From assembly GCF_007860095.1 (NCBI RefSeq), contig NZ_SJPT01000007.1, positions 248,001 to 312,000 of the forward strand: a stretch of 64,000 nt of DNA, given 5' to 3'. Shown piece after piece: positions 54,349-63,794 of the stretch. Source of the DNA: Novipirellula galeiformis (GTDB lineage Bacteria > Planctomycetota > Planctomycetia > Pirellulales > Pirellulaceae). Under the pieces are notes generated by a model that searched no databases, was not told where the DNA came from, and worked only from the letters and a program-made list of their open reading frames with translations. A program made the translations under genes and the position numbers. The first letter of the stretch is position 1; each line of letters begins with the position of its first letter.

Positions 54349-55266
54349 ATGCAGCCATCTCAGCCGCGCCACGCGTGGCGTCCCCAGAAACGCGTCGCCT
54401 TCACGATCCTAGAGCTACTGGTCACGGTTTCGATCCTCGGCATTGCTTTGGCGATGTTGTTGCCCGCAATCGGAGCGGCACGCGAGGCGTCGCGGCGGAT
54501 TCAATGCGTCAGCCATCTGCGTGAGATCGGCATCGCGCTGCATCATCACCACGACGCTAAACGCAGTCTGCCGGTGGGATGGGCGTTTGAGCCGTCGAGC
54601 CAATCGGCGTACGGATGGACCGTGCCGTTGTTACCGTTCCTCGAACAACCGGCGCTGTTCGACGCGATCGATCCCCACAAAGCGATCGGTGACCCCGCCC
54701 ATGCTCAAGCTCGCCGCACGTCGCTTGAAATCATGCTTTGTCCGTCCGACATTGCCGAGTCGGCGTTTGCGTTATACGCCATGGATGAAGAGGACGAAGA
54801 GCATGGAGTCGGGAGAGACCTCGCAAATCACGACGCAAACGAAACGCTCGTTCAACTGCCGACCGCAAACTATGTCGGCGTGTTCGGAACACTCGACCCC
54901 GACGACGCAGTCCCTGCTCCTATCGGTGATGGCGCGTTTTTAGAAAACCGATCGGTTCGCTTTCGCGATTTCGCACGCGGACTCTCTAACACATTGGTGG
55001 TTGGCGAACGCACGATGGCCCAAGTCCCGTCCACTTGGTTGGGCGTCGCTTTGGCGGGCGAAGACGCGGCAGCCCGCTTGGTCGGATCGGCACTCGAAGG
55101 GGTCAATCATCCTTTGGCCGACGAGTGTGATTTTTCCAGCCGTCACCCCGGCGGTGCGAATTTTTTGTGGGGCGATGGCCATCTGTCCTTCGTGACCGAG
55201 AGCGTTGACCTGCGTCTCTACCACCAATGGTCGCAATTGCGAATGCCCTACCCGCACGCACCTTAG
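54349..55266 (+). CDS. DUF1559 prepilin-like protein
   Basis: 305 residues from the ATG at 54349 (MQPSQPRHAW) with GGAG upstream. The N-terminal part has a type II-like prepilin signal: a basic leader (RPQKR), then FTILELLVTVSILGIALAMLLPAI, a hydrophobic stalk with Glu at position 5 of the mature part. The family hallmark SRRIQCVSHLREIGIALHHHHD follows, and the C-terminus ends with SRHPGGANFLWGDGHLSFVT, the typical H-x-G-G-x-N-x-x-x-x-D-G motif. DUF1559 proteins are numerous in planctomycetes and are thought to be pseudopilins or major surface components. The leader peptidase gene is not in the window. Confidence 0.92.
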   Translation: MQPSQPRHAWRPQKRVAFTILELLVTVSILGIALAMLLPAIGAAREASRRIQCVSHLREIGIALHHHHDAKRSLPVGWAFEPSSQSAYGWTVPLLPFLEQPALFDAIDPHKAIGDPAHAQARRTSLEIMLCPSDIAESAFALYAMDEEDEEHGVGRDLANHDANETLVQLPTANYVGVFGTLDPDDAVPAPIGDGAFLENRSVRFRDFARGLSNTLVVGERTMAQVPSTWLGVALAGEDAAARLVGSALEGVNHPLADECDFSSRHPGGANFLWGDGHLSFVTESVDLRLYHQWSQLRMPYPHAP

Positions 55267-55366
55267 CCCCACCCCGCAACGAACATCCTGGCACAAACGC
55301 TTGGCGTCGCCAACGTGGGCCGATGTTTTCCACCTCATCCTTCGTCCTCCCGCAGCGATTCAATTC

Positions 55367-55753
55367 ATGCCACGATCATCAAAAGAACGAGTCGAACTCA
55401 CCAAATGTGAAGCCGAAGTCATGGATGTCATCTGGGACAAAGAACGGGTGACCGTCAACGATGTCGTCGCAGCGATCGAGCGTGAGCTAGCCTACACGAC
55501 CGTCATGACGACGATGAAAATCCTGGAAGACAAAAAGATCATTGGTCGCGGCGAAAAGATCGGCCGCGCGTTCACGTATACACCACTGGTCACGCGTGAA
55601 CAAGTTCGCGAAGGGATGCTCAAATTGTTGACCGACCAATTGTTCGGCGGTTCAGTACGATCACTCGTGCTCAGTCTGATTCAATCCGATGCCGTCTCCG
55701 TCGACGACATCGAAGCGGTCAAGAAAGCCGCGGCAAAGTTAGGGGATTCGTAA
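55367..55753 (+). CDS. BlaI/MecI/CopY-family repressor
   Basis: 128 residues from the ATG at 55367 (MPRSSKERVE). The winged helix with TKCEAEVMDVIWDKERVTVN and the recognition helix VMTTMKILEDKKIIGR match the family, and the C-terminal helix forms the dimer. Members bind operator DNA as dimers and are released by proteolysis or ligand. The stop (TAA) shares a base with the start of the M56 gene, a standard BlaI-BlaR1 coupling. The TACA...TGTA operator of beta-lactamase regulons is not visible in the 100 bp upstream. The regulon is not in the window. Confidence 0.9.
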   Translation: MPRSSKERVELTKCEAEVMDVIWDKERVTVNDVVAAIERELAYTTVMTTMKILEDKKIIGRGEKIGRAFTYTPLVTREQVREGMLKLLTDQLFGGSVRSLVLSLIQSDAVSVDDIEAVKKAAAKLGDS

Positions 55754-56850
55754 TGGATTCGTCACTCGCCTTTGAAATTGGCAGCACCCTATGCTTCCAA
55801 ATCGCAATCGTCATCGCTGCCGCTGCGGGGCTCCAACGTTGGCTGGGCGATGCCCGAGCGGGATGCCGGTTGTGGACGGTGTGCTTCCTTTCGATCCTGG
55901 TGATCGTGGCTGCCGCGTGGTTGCTTCCGCATCGACGTCTGTTCGACTTTCCACTCGACGGCAGACGAGAGAGCTTGCTCCGAATCGTGACCTGGCAGAC
56001 GCGGATTGCGATCGCCCTGATGACGATTTGGCTCACGGGACTCACCGTCTCTCTGGCGCGTCGCGGTTGGCTCTGCTTGCAACTGAACCACTTTTTGAAA
56101 CATCGCTGCGTCGCAATCGAAGCGGACGCATTGCTCGAACGATTGCAGTTGCAGGCACCTCCGAAAATCGAAATCCTCATTTCGGACGAAATCCAAGGTC
56201 CCTTTTGCTGGCAACTTCATCGGCCGTTGATCGTGTTACCCAAAGCGTTGATCGACGAAGATGACACCACGCTGCGGCATGTTTTATTGCACGAGATCGA
56301 ACACTTGCGGACGCAGCATCCGATGCAGCACTTTTTACAGGGCGTCTGTTCCACCCTACTGTGGTTTCATCCCGCAATGTGGATGGCGGCGCGCGGAGCT
56401 GATTTGACCCGTGAATTTCTATGTGACGAGGCCGCGGCAATTGGATGCGGAAAATTCGGTGCCTATTTACAAACGCTCGCCAAGGTCGCCGAGCGTTGCG
56501 AGAATCAATCTTGCACCGCGGTGCCTCGTGGAACACTCGCGTTTGGAAACCAAAAGAGTACGCTCATCCGACGCAGCGAGCGTCTCGTCAAGATCGCTCA
56601 ACGCCCCCAGCAACGCCCATCGAAGCGTCCCGCCATCGCGATCGGCGCCCTAATCGTGGTCGGGGTCTTGGTGCAACAAGTTTGGTTGCCAACCAACGCC
56701 CGGGCATCGAGTCGCAGCGAATGGTCGCCGTGGCCGAGTTGGACCGCCGAAGCGCTGCACAACAGCTTCGACCTTCAACTCCGCGACTTCGAACGGTTTG
56801 AAAACTCATTGCAAATGCATGAACTTTTACCGGAAACGCAGGACGGATGA
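55753..56850 (+). CDS. M56-family (BlaR1-like) membrane metallopeptidase
   Basis: 365 residues. Membrane helices are at about 8-28, 38-56, 76-100 and near 296-315. The zinc site HEIEHLRTQHP is at about residue 179, with the third ligand near REFLCDEAAA about 45 residues on, as in BlaR1/MecR1. The C-terminal penicillin-sensing domain of BlaR1 is absent; only a short Trp-rich tail follows the last helix. It would sense an unknown signal and cleave or inactivate the partner repressor encoded just upstream, with overlapping stop and start (55751-55755). Such BlaI-M56 pairs without beta-lactam sensor are widespread. Confidence 0.88.
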   Translation: MDSSLAFEIGSTLCFQIAIVIAAAAGLQRWLGDARAGCRLWTVCFLSILVIVAAAWLLPHRRLFDFPLDGRRESLLRIVTWQTRIAIALMTIWLTGLTVSLARRGWLCLQLNHFLKHRCVAIEADALLERLQLQAPPKIEILISDEIQGPFCWQLHRPLIVLPKALIDEDDTTLRHVLLHEIEHLRTQHPMQHFLQGVCSTLLWFHPAMWMAARGADLTREFLCDEAAAIGCGKFGAYLQTLAKVAERCENQSCTAVPRGTLAFGNQKSTLIRRSERLVKIAQRPQQRPSKRPAIAIGALIVVGVLVQQVWLPTNARASSRSEWSPWPSWTAEALHNSFDLQLRDFERFENSLQMHELLPETQDG

Positions 56851-56889
56851 TCTCCAGAGCGGCCGCGCGGCACCGGCCGCAACAACCAC

Positions 56890-59523
56890 TTAGGCTTTGG
56901 AATTTAGCTGCTCTTTAGCCGCTTGTAGAAACTGCAATGCATCGATCGGCGTCATCGCATTGACGTCGAGTTTTTGGATATCATCCAACAACGGATGGTC
57001 CGCAAAACCAAACAACGTCAATTGGAAATTCCCGTTACTATCTGCCGCTGCGGGGCCAGCCAATTTGGGACGGTCCAATGCGTCACGATGGTCGTGCTCT
57101 AGCTGCGCTAAAACATCTTTGGCTCGCTCGTTCACGGTGGTTGGAATACCGGCAAGCCGCGCCACATGGATGCCGTAACTCTTGTCCGCCCCACCGCTGA
57201 CGATGCGGTGCAGGAACACAACTTCGTCATTCCATTCTTTTACCGCCACATTCAAATTGGCGACGCGTGGGAGCGTTTCCTCGAGCTGAGTGAGTTCGTG
57301 GTAATGCGTGGCAAACAACGTGCGGCAACCGACCTGTTCATGCAAATGCTCGGTGATCGCCCATGCTAACGAGAGTCCGTCGTAGGTGCTCGTGCCTCGT
57401 CCGATCTCGTCCAAGATGACCAGACTTCGCGAGGTCGCGGTGTTCAAAATCCGAGCGGTTTCCACCATCTCGACCATAAACGTACTTTGCCCACGACTCA
57501 ATTCATCGCTCGCCCCGACCCGTGCAAAGATCCGATCGGCGATCCCGATCAAAGCGCGCTCGGCGGGCACAAACGACCCCGCTTGCGCTAGCAGCGTGAT
57601 CAGCGCGACTTGTCGAATGTAGGTGCTCTTACCCGCCATGTTCGGACCGGTAATCAGCAGGATCATCCCCGTTTCAGGCGAATGCACGCAATCGTTCGGT
57701 ACAAATTCGCCTTGCGGAAGGGTGACATCGAGCACCGGATGGCGCCCCGCTTCGATACGCAGCACCGAATCATCGGTCAATTCAGGGCGCACCCATTTGC
57801 GTTGCGACGCAATCTCGGCAAGCGCCGCGAGCACATCGAGCTCCGCGATCGCCACCGCAACTTCTTGTAGAATGCTCAGATGCCGGTGCGTCTCAAAACG
57901 CAAATTCTGAAACAGAAGCTGTTCGCGCGAGGACGCTTTGTCATCGGCAGCCAACACCTTCTCTTCATATTCCTTCAATTCGGGCGTGATGTAACGCTCG
58001 CAATTCTTCAACGTTTGTTTGCGAATGTACTCCGTTGGAATCTTGTCTTTGTGAGCGTTGGTGACTTCAAGAAAGTAACCAAAGACGCGATTGTAACCCA
58101 CCTTCAGATTGGAAATCCCGGTCGTTTCCATCTGTTTCTGTTGGTAGGCGGCGATCCATTCTTTTCCGCCGCGCGCCAACAATCGCAAGGCATCGAGTTC
58201 TTCGTCAAAGCCCTCACGAATAAAGTTGCCATCGGCGGCATGCAGCGGGCACTCATCGGCCAACGCATTTTCGAGCTGGGAACGCAATTCGGGACAGAGA
58301 TGCAAATGGGCTTCAACAAACCCCAATCGCTCGGCTTTGCGGTCGGCCAATTTGGCCTTCATCTCTGGCAAATTCTCAAGCGTCCGAGCCACTTGTTGCA
58401 AATCACGCGGCCCGGTTCGTCCCGTGGCGATCCGCGCCAGCAACCGCGTCAAGTCAAACGTGCGTTTCATCGTCGCGCGAACATCGCCACGAAGTCGCGA
58501 ATCGTTGACCAACTCCGACACGGCATCCAAGCGGGCTTCGATCGCATCGCGATTGACCAGCGGTGCAGCAACCCAATCGGCAAGCAGCCTCGCCCCCATC
58601 GGGGTGCAAGTGCGATCGATCACTCCCAACAACGATCCCTCGCGCGAACCGGTCCGCATCGTGCGGGTGACCTCTAAACTCCGCCGAGTCGAGGCGTCGA
58701 TCTGTAGGACCGGCGAACGATGATGCGCACTGATTTGGCGAAAGTGATCGAGTCCGCCCTGTTGTGTTTCTTGTAGGTAGGCGAGCACGGAACCGGCCGC
58801 GCGAACCGCGGGAGCATCGTCGTCGCCGAAACCAAAGCCTTCGAGATTGTGGACGGCAAATTGTTTGCACAACGCTTCACGCGATGCGTCTTCGGCAAAC
58901 GACCACGCCGGACGCGAGGTCCAAGACCAGGGGGCGGTTGTATCGAGAGTGAAGCGCGCGTCGTCTTCGCGATAAAGGACTTCGGCCGGACCGATTCGGG
59001 CGAGCTCGTCTTCGATACGCGAAGCGGGAAAAACGCCCGACTCGAAGCGACCACTCGACAACTCAGCCCAGGCAATCCCGACTCGCGGTTCGCCATCGCC
59101 CTTGGATCCCTTCTTGCCCGCTGATTTGACTGGCGCAAGATAAACCGCCGCCAAAAAGTTGGCTTCGCGTGGGTCGAGCAAACCGTCGTCCGTTAACGTG
59201 CCCGCGCTGACGACGCGAGTCACTTCACGGCGAACAAGCCCTTTGGCTTGCTTGGGATCCTCGACTTGCTCACAAACCGCCGCGCGATACCCCGCCCGAA
59301 TCAACTTGTTCAAATAGGCGTCGAGTTGATGGTGCGGGAACCCCGCCATTGCGGTCGGATTATCACTGTCGCGATCACGGCTGGTGAGCGTCAACCCTAA
59401 CAATTGAGCCGCCGTTTTCGCGTCATCCAGGAACAACTCGTAAAAGTCGCCCATGCGAAAAAACAACAGCGCGTCGCCGCAGGCTGCCTTGGCTTCGTGA
59501 TACTGTTTCATCATTGGTGTCAT
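56890..59523 (-). CDS. mutS: DNA mismatch repair protein MutS
   Basis: 877 residues from the ATG at 59523 (MTPMMKQYHE), the usual start; seven more codons are open upstream. The mismatch-binding domain begins KAACGDALLFFRMGDFYELF with the Phe-x-Glu of the intercalating motif. Domains II-IV follow, then the ATPase with Walker A LITGPNMAGKST, the signature STFMVEMVETARIL, Walker B LVILDEIGRGTSTYDG and ATHYHELT. Length matches MutS1 (about 850-880). It recognises mismatches after replication; no mutL is adjacent. The gene converges with the M56 gene, leaving 39 bp containing a GCGGCCG/CGGCCGC hairpin (56859-56880). Confidence 0.97.
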   Translation of the reverse strand: MTPMMKQYHEAKAACGDALLFFRMGDFYELFLDDAKTAAQLLGLTLTSRDRDSDNPTAMAGFPHHQLDAYLNKLIRAGYRAAVCEQVEDPKQAKGLVRREVTRVVSAGTLTDDGLLDPREANFLAAVYLAPVKSAGKKGSKGDGEPRVGIAWAELSSGRFESGVFPASRIEDELARIGPAEVLYREDDARFTLDTTAPWSWTSRPAWSFAEDASREALCKQFAVHNLEGFGFGDDDAPAVRAAGSVLAYLQETQQGGLDHFRQISAHHRSPVLQIDASTRRSLEVTRTMRTGSREGSLLGVIDRTCTPMGARLLADWVAAPLVNRDAIEARLDAVSELVNDSRLRGDVRATMKRTFDLTRLLARIATGRTGPRDLQQVARTLENLPEMKAKLADRKAERLGFVEAHLHLCPELRSQLENALADECPLHAADGNFIREGFDEELDALRLLARGGKEWIAAYQQKQMETTGISNLKVGYNRVFGYFLEVTNAHKDKIPTEYIRKQTLKNCERYITPELKEYEEKVLAADDKASSREQLLFQNLRFETHRHLSILQEVAVAIAELDVLAALAEIASQRKWVRPELTDDSVLRIEAGRHPVLDVTLPQGEFVPNDCVHSPETGMILLITGPNMAGKSTYIRQVALITLLAQAGSFVPAERALIGIADRIFARVGASDELSRGQSTFMVEMVETARILNTATSRSLVILDEIGRGTSTYDGLSLAWAITEHLHEQVGCRTLFATHYHELTQLEETLPRVANLNVAVKEWNDEVVFLHRIVSGGADKSYGIHVARLAGIPTTVNERAKDVLAQLEHDHRDALDRPKLAGPAAADSNGNFQLTLFGFADHPLLDDIQKLDVNAMTPIDALQFLQAAKEQLNSKA

Positions 59524-59646
59524 GCCGCAAATCCTACCCGGCACGACGGTGGGCGAAAAGTCATCCCCAGGCTAAATTCGACGAATGAAACCAGCGCGGA
59601 GCCTCTCCCTACGGCATAAGCCAACGTTTCGGATTAGAGCAACCCT

Positions 59647-59714
59647 GCGGCCCAGTCAAGCCGGCAGCACAGTCAAGCCGGCGGCCCAGCCAAACCGGCA
59701 GCCCAGCCAAACCG
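59647..59714. repeat. 17-bp tandem array, 4 units
   Basis: Four units at 59647, 59664, 59681 and 59698 share GCxGCxCAGYCAARCCG. It lies in the 303-bp gap between mutS and the NIPSNAP gene, which otherwise holds only the stop-codon duplication at 59802-59839. Confidence 0.85.
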
Positions 59715-59801
59715 GCCCAGCTCCGATCGAGTTCGCCCCGCGGGTACTTCAGCGACGCTTTGCGTCCGCCCGCCTGTCAATCCGCGGCTCCTGTGATCCT
59801 C

Positions 59802-59839
59802 CCTGCCCTACATCTGCGAGCCTGCACTACATCTGAGAG
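59802..59839. repeat. 19-bp duplication on the stop codon of the NIPSNAP gene
   Basis: 59821-59839 contains the last codons and stop of the NIPSNAP gene (CTA at 59827-59829, TAG on the minus strand). 59802-59820 is a close copy that repeats the stop at 59808-59810. The shift of 19 bp moves the second stop to another frame. Confidence 0.85.
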
Positions 59840-60612
59840 TACGACTGCGGCACCAACACGTACTTGTCAATGTGCGAGACCGTTCCTTGGTACTTCGCGA
59901 CTTTGCTCAGCACCGCCCAATCTGGGTGAGCCCGAAATGCAACCCACGCTTGGTTGCGAGCTTCTTCGTTTGGATAGACGGTTAAGTAGGTCAGACTTGG
60001 AGTTTGAGGGCCGACCAGACATTGACCAATGAACAGGGGTTGAATGCCACTATCGAGAAAAATGGGCACTTCCCCAGAATTAAACATGTCCACTTTTAGA
60101 TCGCCCAGTCGTTCGTTGGGACTTTCGTAAAGCCTCAATTCGTAAACGCGATCCGCGTTGGACAACGTCCCCTCAGGAACTTTCGCCTCGGGCATGCAAT
60201 CCATTGCCACTAACAACTCGGATGTAATCCGATGATACGGAGGATTATCGGCTGCTCGATCAAGGTAGCTTTTCGCGTCGGTGTGATACTGAGCATCCTT
60301 TGCCAAGGCCCGTTGCGTGCTCTGCATTTGTTGGGCATTTGCATAAGGAATCACGACCACGAAGCGTGGACTGTCCGAGGAATCGTGCGGCGAATTGGTG
60401 AAGACGCCGACCGTCTTGATGCCATTGCGATTGAGCGCCGGCACCAACGCATCACGTAGATAGGCTTCGATCGCCTTGGCATCTCCCTTTTCACCAAGCA
60501 GATAGGAACGCACCTCATAAAGCTCGCGATCGGGTTCCGCCGCCTGAGAAATTGACGCGGCCGAAGCCATCACGACCAGTAGCATCAAGGAGTTCAAGAA
60601 GGTGCGATTCAT
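59827..60612 (-). CDS. Exported NIPSNAP family protein
   Basis: 261 residues from the ATG at 60612 (MNRTFLNSLM), with a signal peptide ending SQA at about residue 24. Two ferredoxin-like NIPSNAP units are seen: the first at about 30-130 (LYEVRSYLLGEKGDAKAIEA), the second at about 155-255 (VYELRLYESPNERLGDLKVD, LTYLTVYPNEEARNQAWVAF). Trp-Val-Ala-Phe and the ending HPDWAVLSKVAKYQG are typical. The function is unknown; planctomycete members are often exported. The upstream 23-codon extension is not credible as coding. The stop codon is duplicated by a 19-bp repeat. Confidence 0.88.
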   Translation of the reverse strand: MNRTFLNSLMLLVVMASAASISQAAEPDRELYEVRSYLLGEKGDAKAIEAYLRDALVPALNRNGIKTVGVFTNSPHDSSDSPRFVVVIPYANAQQMQSTQRALAKDAQYHTDAKSYLDRAADNPPYHRITSELLVAMDCMPEAKVPEGTLSNADRVYELRLYESPNERLGDLKVDMFNSGEVPIFLDSGIQPLFIGQCLVGPQTPSLTYLTVYPNEEARNQAWVAFRAHPDWAVLSKVAKYQGTVSHIDKYVLVPQSYSQM

Positions 60613-61217
60613 GTTACCGCCAATGGGGTTGGAGTGATTCAAAATTCCGTGTGCCGAAACCCTCCGCAACGGTCGCGACACAAAAACAAGCCAAAAAACA
60701 AACGGCGCTAAGCACGAACCTTGCTGAGTACGCTCGCGATGGCCTTTGACATCATAATCGCCAGCGCAGGGTTCGTTCTACCGTAGCAGCCGTGGGTTGG
60801 AGCGTTTGAGCGACAAATCGAAGGTAGGACAGCGCGTCCGGCCGAGTTCAGTTCGCGAACATGCTTCGTGCGGGCAACGGGCCTTCGTGAGGGCAACGGG
60901 GCTTCGTGAGGGCGAACGGGGACCCATTTTAGACGTTTTTTGAAAAAAACGAGATTTTCCTGCACGGATGCTGCCTCCCCACGTCACTAATACTCTTAGA
61001 GCGACGTCAGCAAAAGCCACGTCACTAAGCAGGGAGGCAGGAATGATTGGGTGAAATCCCATTAGCCGCTTGGGCGTTAGCCCCAGTTGAACCGCTTGAA
61101 CCGGGGGCTCACGCCAAAACGGCTAATCTACCGAAAGACTCCTGCCTACCTGCTCAGCTACTCCTTGCTCGGCGACACACACATTCCTCGGCGACACACA
61201 CACAGAGTGCAAATTCC
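60613..61217. other. Intergenic region of 605 bp with repeats and nested inverted repeats
   Basis: Between the divergent NIPSNAP and FecR-like genes. It contains a 19-bp repeat near 60877-60915 (GGGCAACGGGSCTTCGTGA twice) and the nested inverted-repeat element at 60971-61153. No gene is credible here. Confidence 0.6.
60971..61153. repeat. Nested inverted repeats with interchangeable arms
   Basis: Arm A CTGCCTCCC (60971-60979) pairs with GGGAGGCAG (61032-61040). That middle arm, extended as GCAGGGAGGCAGGA, can instead pair with TCCTGCCTACCTGC (about 61140-61153). Between the latter two, 61061-61084 (ATTAGCCG...GCCCC) pairs with 61104-61127 (GGGGCTC...CGGCTAAT). CCACGTCACTAA also occurs twice. 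The block lies 65-250 bp upstream of the FecR-like start. Confidence 0.7.
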
Positions 61218-63794
61218 ATGGGTGCAAAAATGCGGCTAACCCTTCGTACACTGCTGGCTTATCTCGACAATACGTTAGAGCCCATGGATGCCGAAACCCT
61301 TCGCGAGAAGATTGCCGAGAGTGGATTTGCGGGGCAATTGGTTCAACGAATCCGATCCAATTTGACCAATCCCGCCCTTTCGGCTCCGGCGCCCGACGCG
61401 GTGGCGCCTGTCGAAGAAGCGAACGTGATTGCCGAATACCTCGACAGCACGCTGTCGGCGGAACAAATCTCGGAGATCGAACGCGCTTGTCTCGAATCGG
61501 ACCAACAATTAGCCGAAGCGGCAGCGTGTCATCAAATATTGACCCTGGTCTTGGGTAAGTCGGCCGAAGTCTCTCCGGAACTTCGCCAGCGAATCTACGC
61601 GTTGCCCGAGCGTGATATTGCGGACATTGCTACGGCAGGTAGTTTTGCATCGGTATCGGTTCCCGTTGGCGATGCCAATGCCAATGCCGCTAGCCAACAC
61701 AACCTCGATTTACATTCGCCCAACGAGCCATCCGAACTCGATGCGTTGCACGCTGCGGCGACCCAATCAAGTACCGCCCACCCGGGCGGCGTCGTTCAAC
61801 CGGTCGGTCCAGGCGACTCGGGAGTCTCGGATGCGCCCACACGCATTCGCCAATCCGATGACCAAGCGCGAACCAACCAACCGAGCGCTCGAGAGGGAAC
61901 GATGGCGGGCAGCCGACCTCGGTCAGCGCTCGAAGCGGCTCAAATGTACGGCGGCTCGATACGCACCAGCCGGATTGCCCCTTGGTTGGTTTCGCTGGCG
62001 CTTGCCGGAATCCTGTTGTTTGCACTGGTGCGAATCTTCGAACCACTTCTGAATGGGTCGACCGCCTCGAAATCCGATTCTCAAGTGACGTGGACGGACG
62101 TCGAAGCGTCGGAACGATCCGTCCCCGGCGATCCAATCGCTGTCCCAGCGGAACCGCTTGAGCAGGCCACGGTCGAAACTCGCCAAAACGTTCCCAAGGA
62201 CAAAACCACGGACGACGTTGTGGCCAACGCTCCCCCGAAACCCACTCCGAGTGACAACAAGGTGGTGACGGAGAATCCTGCCACCCCACCCGTACCGCCC
62301 CTAGCCCCCTCAACCGAGATGACGACCGTCACGCCGGAGCAGCCATCCAAGAAGGAAACCCCCGATAGCAATGTCGCAGTGACGGGCCCCGATTTACCGC
62401 CGCAGCAAGACAAGGTGATGGAACCGGCGCCAACCCCAGACGTAGCACCTAGTCCAGCTCCAGCCGCAACACCTGCCCCAGCGAAAACCGACGGCAGCGC
62501 GGAGGTCGCCCCCCCGGCCAAAGAACCGATGACCGAGAAAGGGGACACCAACGCAGATACCGTTCCCACCTCGCCTCCGACCGAGACTGCCACGGAGCAA
62601 CCGCCCACCAACGGGGCGATGGAGGATCCCAAATCGCTCGACGCCGCGCCGGCGAAGCAACCGCGCATGGACATCGCCAAGCTGACAAGCCAATCGGGAC
62701 TCGTCTTCGCGATCAGTGACGACGCCGCCCCCGTCCAAATCCGCCAAAACGCAGTGGTCACTGCGGGCCAAACCGTCGTCTGTGCTCCCACGTATCGTGT
62801 TCGCTTGGACACGGTCGATAACATGGCCGTGACCTTGGTTGGCCCCGCTAAGGTGCGTTGGACCGCCAACACCGACGAGAAACCTGTTCTACATGTTGAG
62901 TTTGGTCGCATCTTGCTCGAGGCCATCAAACCCGGCGCGACCATCAACGTGGTCGTCGAGGACCACTCGCTCGAACTCGCTTTTGCTGACGTCGAGTCGC
63001 TAGTGGCATTGACGCTCGCCCACTTTCGGGCGCCCGGCTTTGATCCCTTGCAGAAAGAAAATCACATCACCACCCTCGGGCTCGTTGTTGCCCAAGGCAA
63101 GCTAGGACTCCGCGACGGCGAGAACGAGATCGAGCTGACAACGGGCCAGCAATGGGTGCGACGCGGAAGCGAAGCGGCCGTCGTTTCGGAATCCAACACC
63201 GCACTCGATTGGATTACCCCCCCAGACCCCAACGAACAATCGCTCGAGTCTTCGGCACGCGAAGCCTTGCTAGGGCTAATGGTAGCGGAACGCCCCGTCG
63301 AAATCTCACTTCGCGAAGCGACGATGTTTCGGCGTAGTGAAGTCGGCGCGTTGGCGGCACGCACCTTGTTGGCGCTCGGGCGTTCGGACGTCTTTTTCGG
63401 AGGCGATGGTATGCTCAGCAAAGCCGACCAGCGATCCTATTGGAGCGATCAATTTGCGGCGCTGCAAACCGAAATCGATCGCAATGCCGACGCGGCTGAA
63501 AAAGTGTTCGAAGCCATCCAACGGATGGACTCCGCAAACGCCAAAATCTTGTTCCAATTGCTCACCGGCTACTCCCAAAGACAGCTTGCCGAGGGAGGCG
63601 ATGAAGAACTCGTTCGCAACCTCGATTCACCGTCCATGTCGGTCCGAGCACTTGCACTCGAGAACCTACACAAGATCACTGGCGTGACACTCAGCTTCCG
63701 ACCGGAACAAGACAATGCCGCCCGGCGTGGTCAAGCAATCAAGAAATGGGAAGCACGTCAACGCAAGGGCGATATCCGCTGGGCACAGCCGTAA
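61218..63794 (+). CDS. Large FecR/anti-sigma-like membrane protein
   Basis: 858 residues from the ATG at 61218 (MGAKMRLTLR); another ATG four codons on is possible. Residues 1-160 are a cytosolic helical part of the type seen in planctomycete anti-sigma-like proteins (LAYLDNTLEPMDAETLREKI, IAEYLDSTLSAEQISEIERA). A single membrane segment follows at about 255-275 (WLVSLALAGILLFALVRIF). Then comes a Pro/Thr/Ala/Glu-rich periplasmic linker of about 200 residues. A FecR-like beta region lies at about 495-650 (VVTAGQTVVCAPTYRVRLDT). The last part is HEAT-like (SVRALALENLHKITG). No sigma factor gene is adjacent. The role is probably cell-envelope signalling. Confidence 0.82.
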   Translation: MGAKMRLTLRTLLAYLDNTLEPMDAETLREKIAESGFAGQLVQRIRSNLTNPALSAPAPDAVAPVEEANVIAEYLDSTLSAEQISEIERACLESDQQLAEAAACHQILTLVLGKSAEVSPELRQRIYALPERDIADIATAGSFASVSVPVGDANANAASQHNLDLHSPNEPSELDALHAAATQSSTAHPGGVVQPVGPGDSGVSDAPTRIRQSDDQARTNQPSAREGTMAGSRPRSALEAAQMYGGSIRTSRIAPWLVSLALAGILLFALVRIFEPLLNGSTASKSDSQVTWTDVEASERSVPGDPIAVPAEPLEQATVETRQNVPKDKTTDDVVANAPPKPTPSDNKVVTENPATPPVPPLAPSTEMTTVTPEQPSKKETPDSNVAVTGPDLPPQQDKVMEPAPTPDVAPSPAPAATPAPAKTDGSAEVAPPAKEPMTEKGDTNADTVPTSPPTETATEQPPTNGAMEDPKSLDAAPAKQPRMDIAKLTSQSGLVFAISDDAAPVQIRQNAVVTAGQTVVCAPTYRVRLDTVDNMAVTLVGPAKVRWTANTDEKPVLHVEFGRILLEAIKPGATINVVVEDHSLELAFADVESLVALTLAHFRAPGFDPLQKENHITTLGLVVAQGKLGLRDGENEIELTTGQQWVRRGSEAAVVSESNTALDWITPPDPNEQSLESSAREALLGLMVAERPVEISLREATMFRRSEVGALAARTLLALGRSDVFFGGDGMLSKADQRSYWSDQFAALQTEIDRNADAAEKVFEAIQRMDSANAKILFQLLTGYSQRQLAEGGDEELVRNLDSPSMSVRALALENLHKITGVTLSFRPEQDNAARRGQAIKKWEARQRKGDIRWAQP

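Noticed and set aside
57880-58677. Plus-strand ORF inside mutS
   Set aside because: Antisense shadow of the conserved MutS core.
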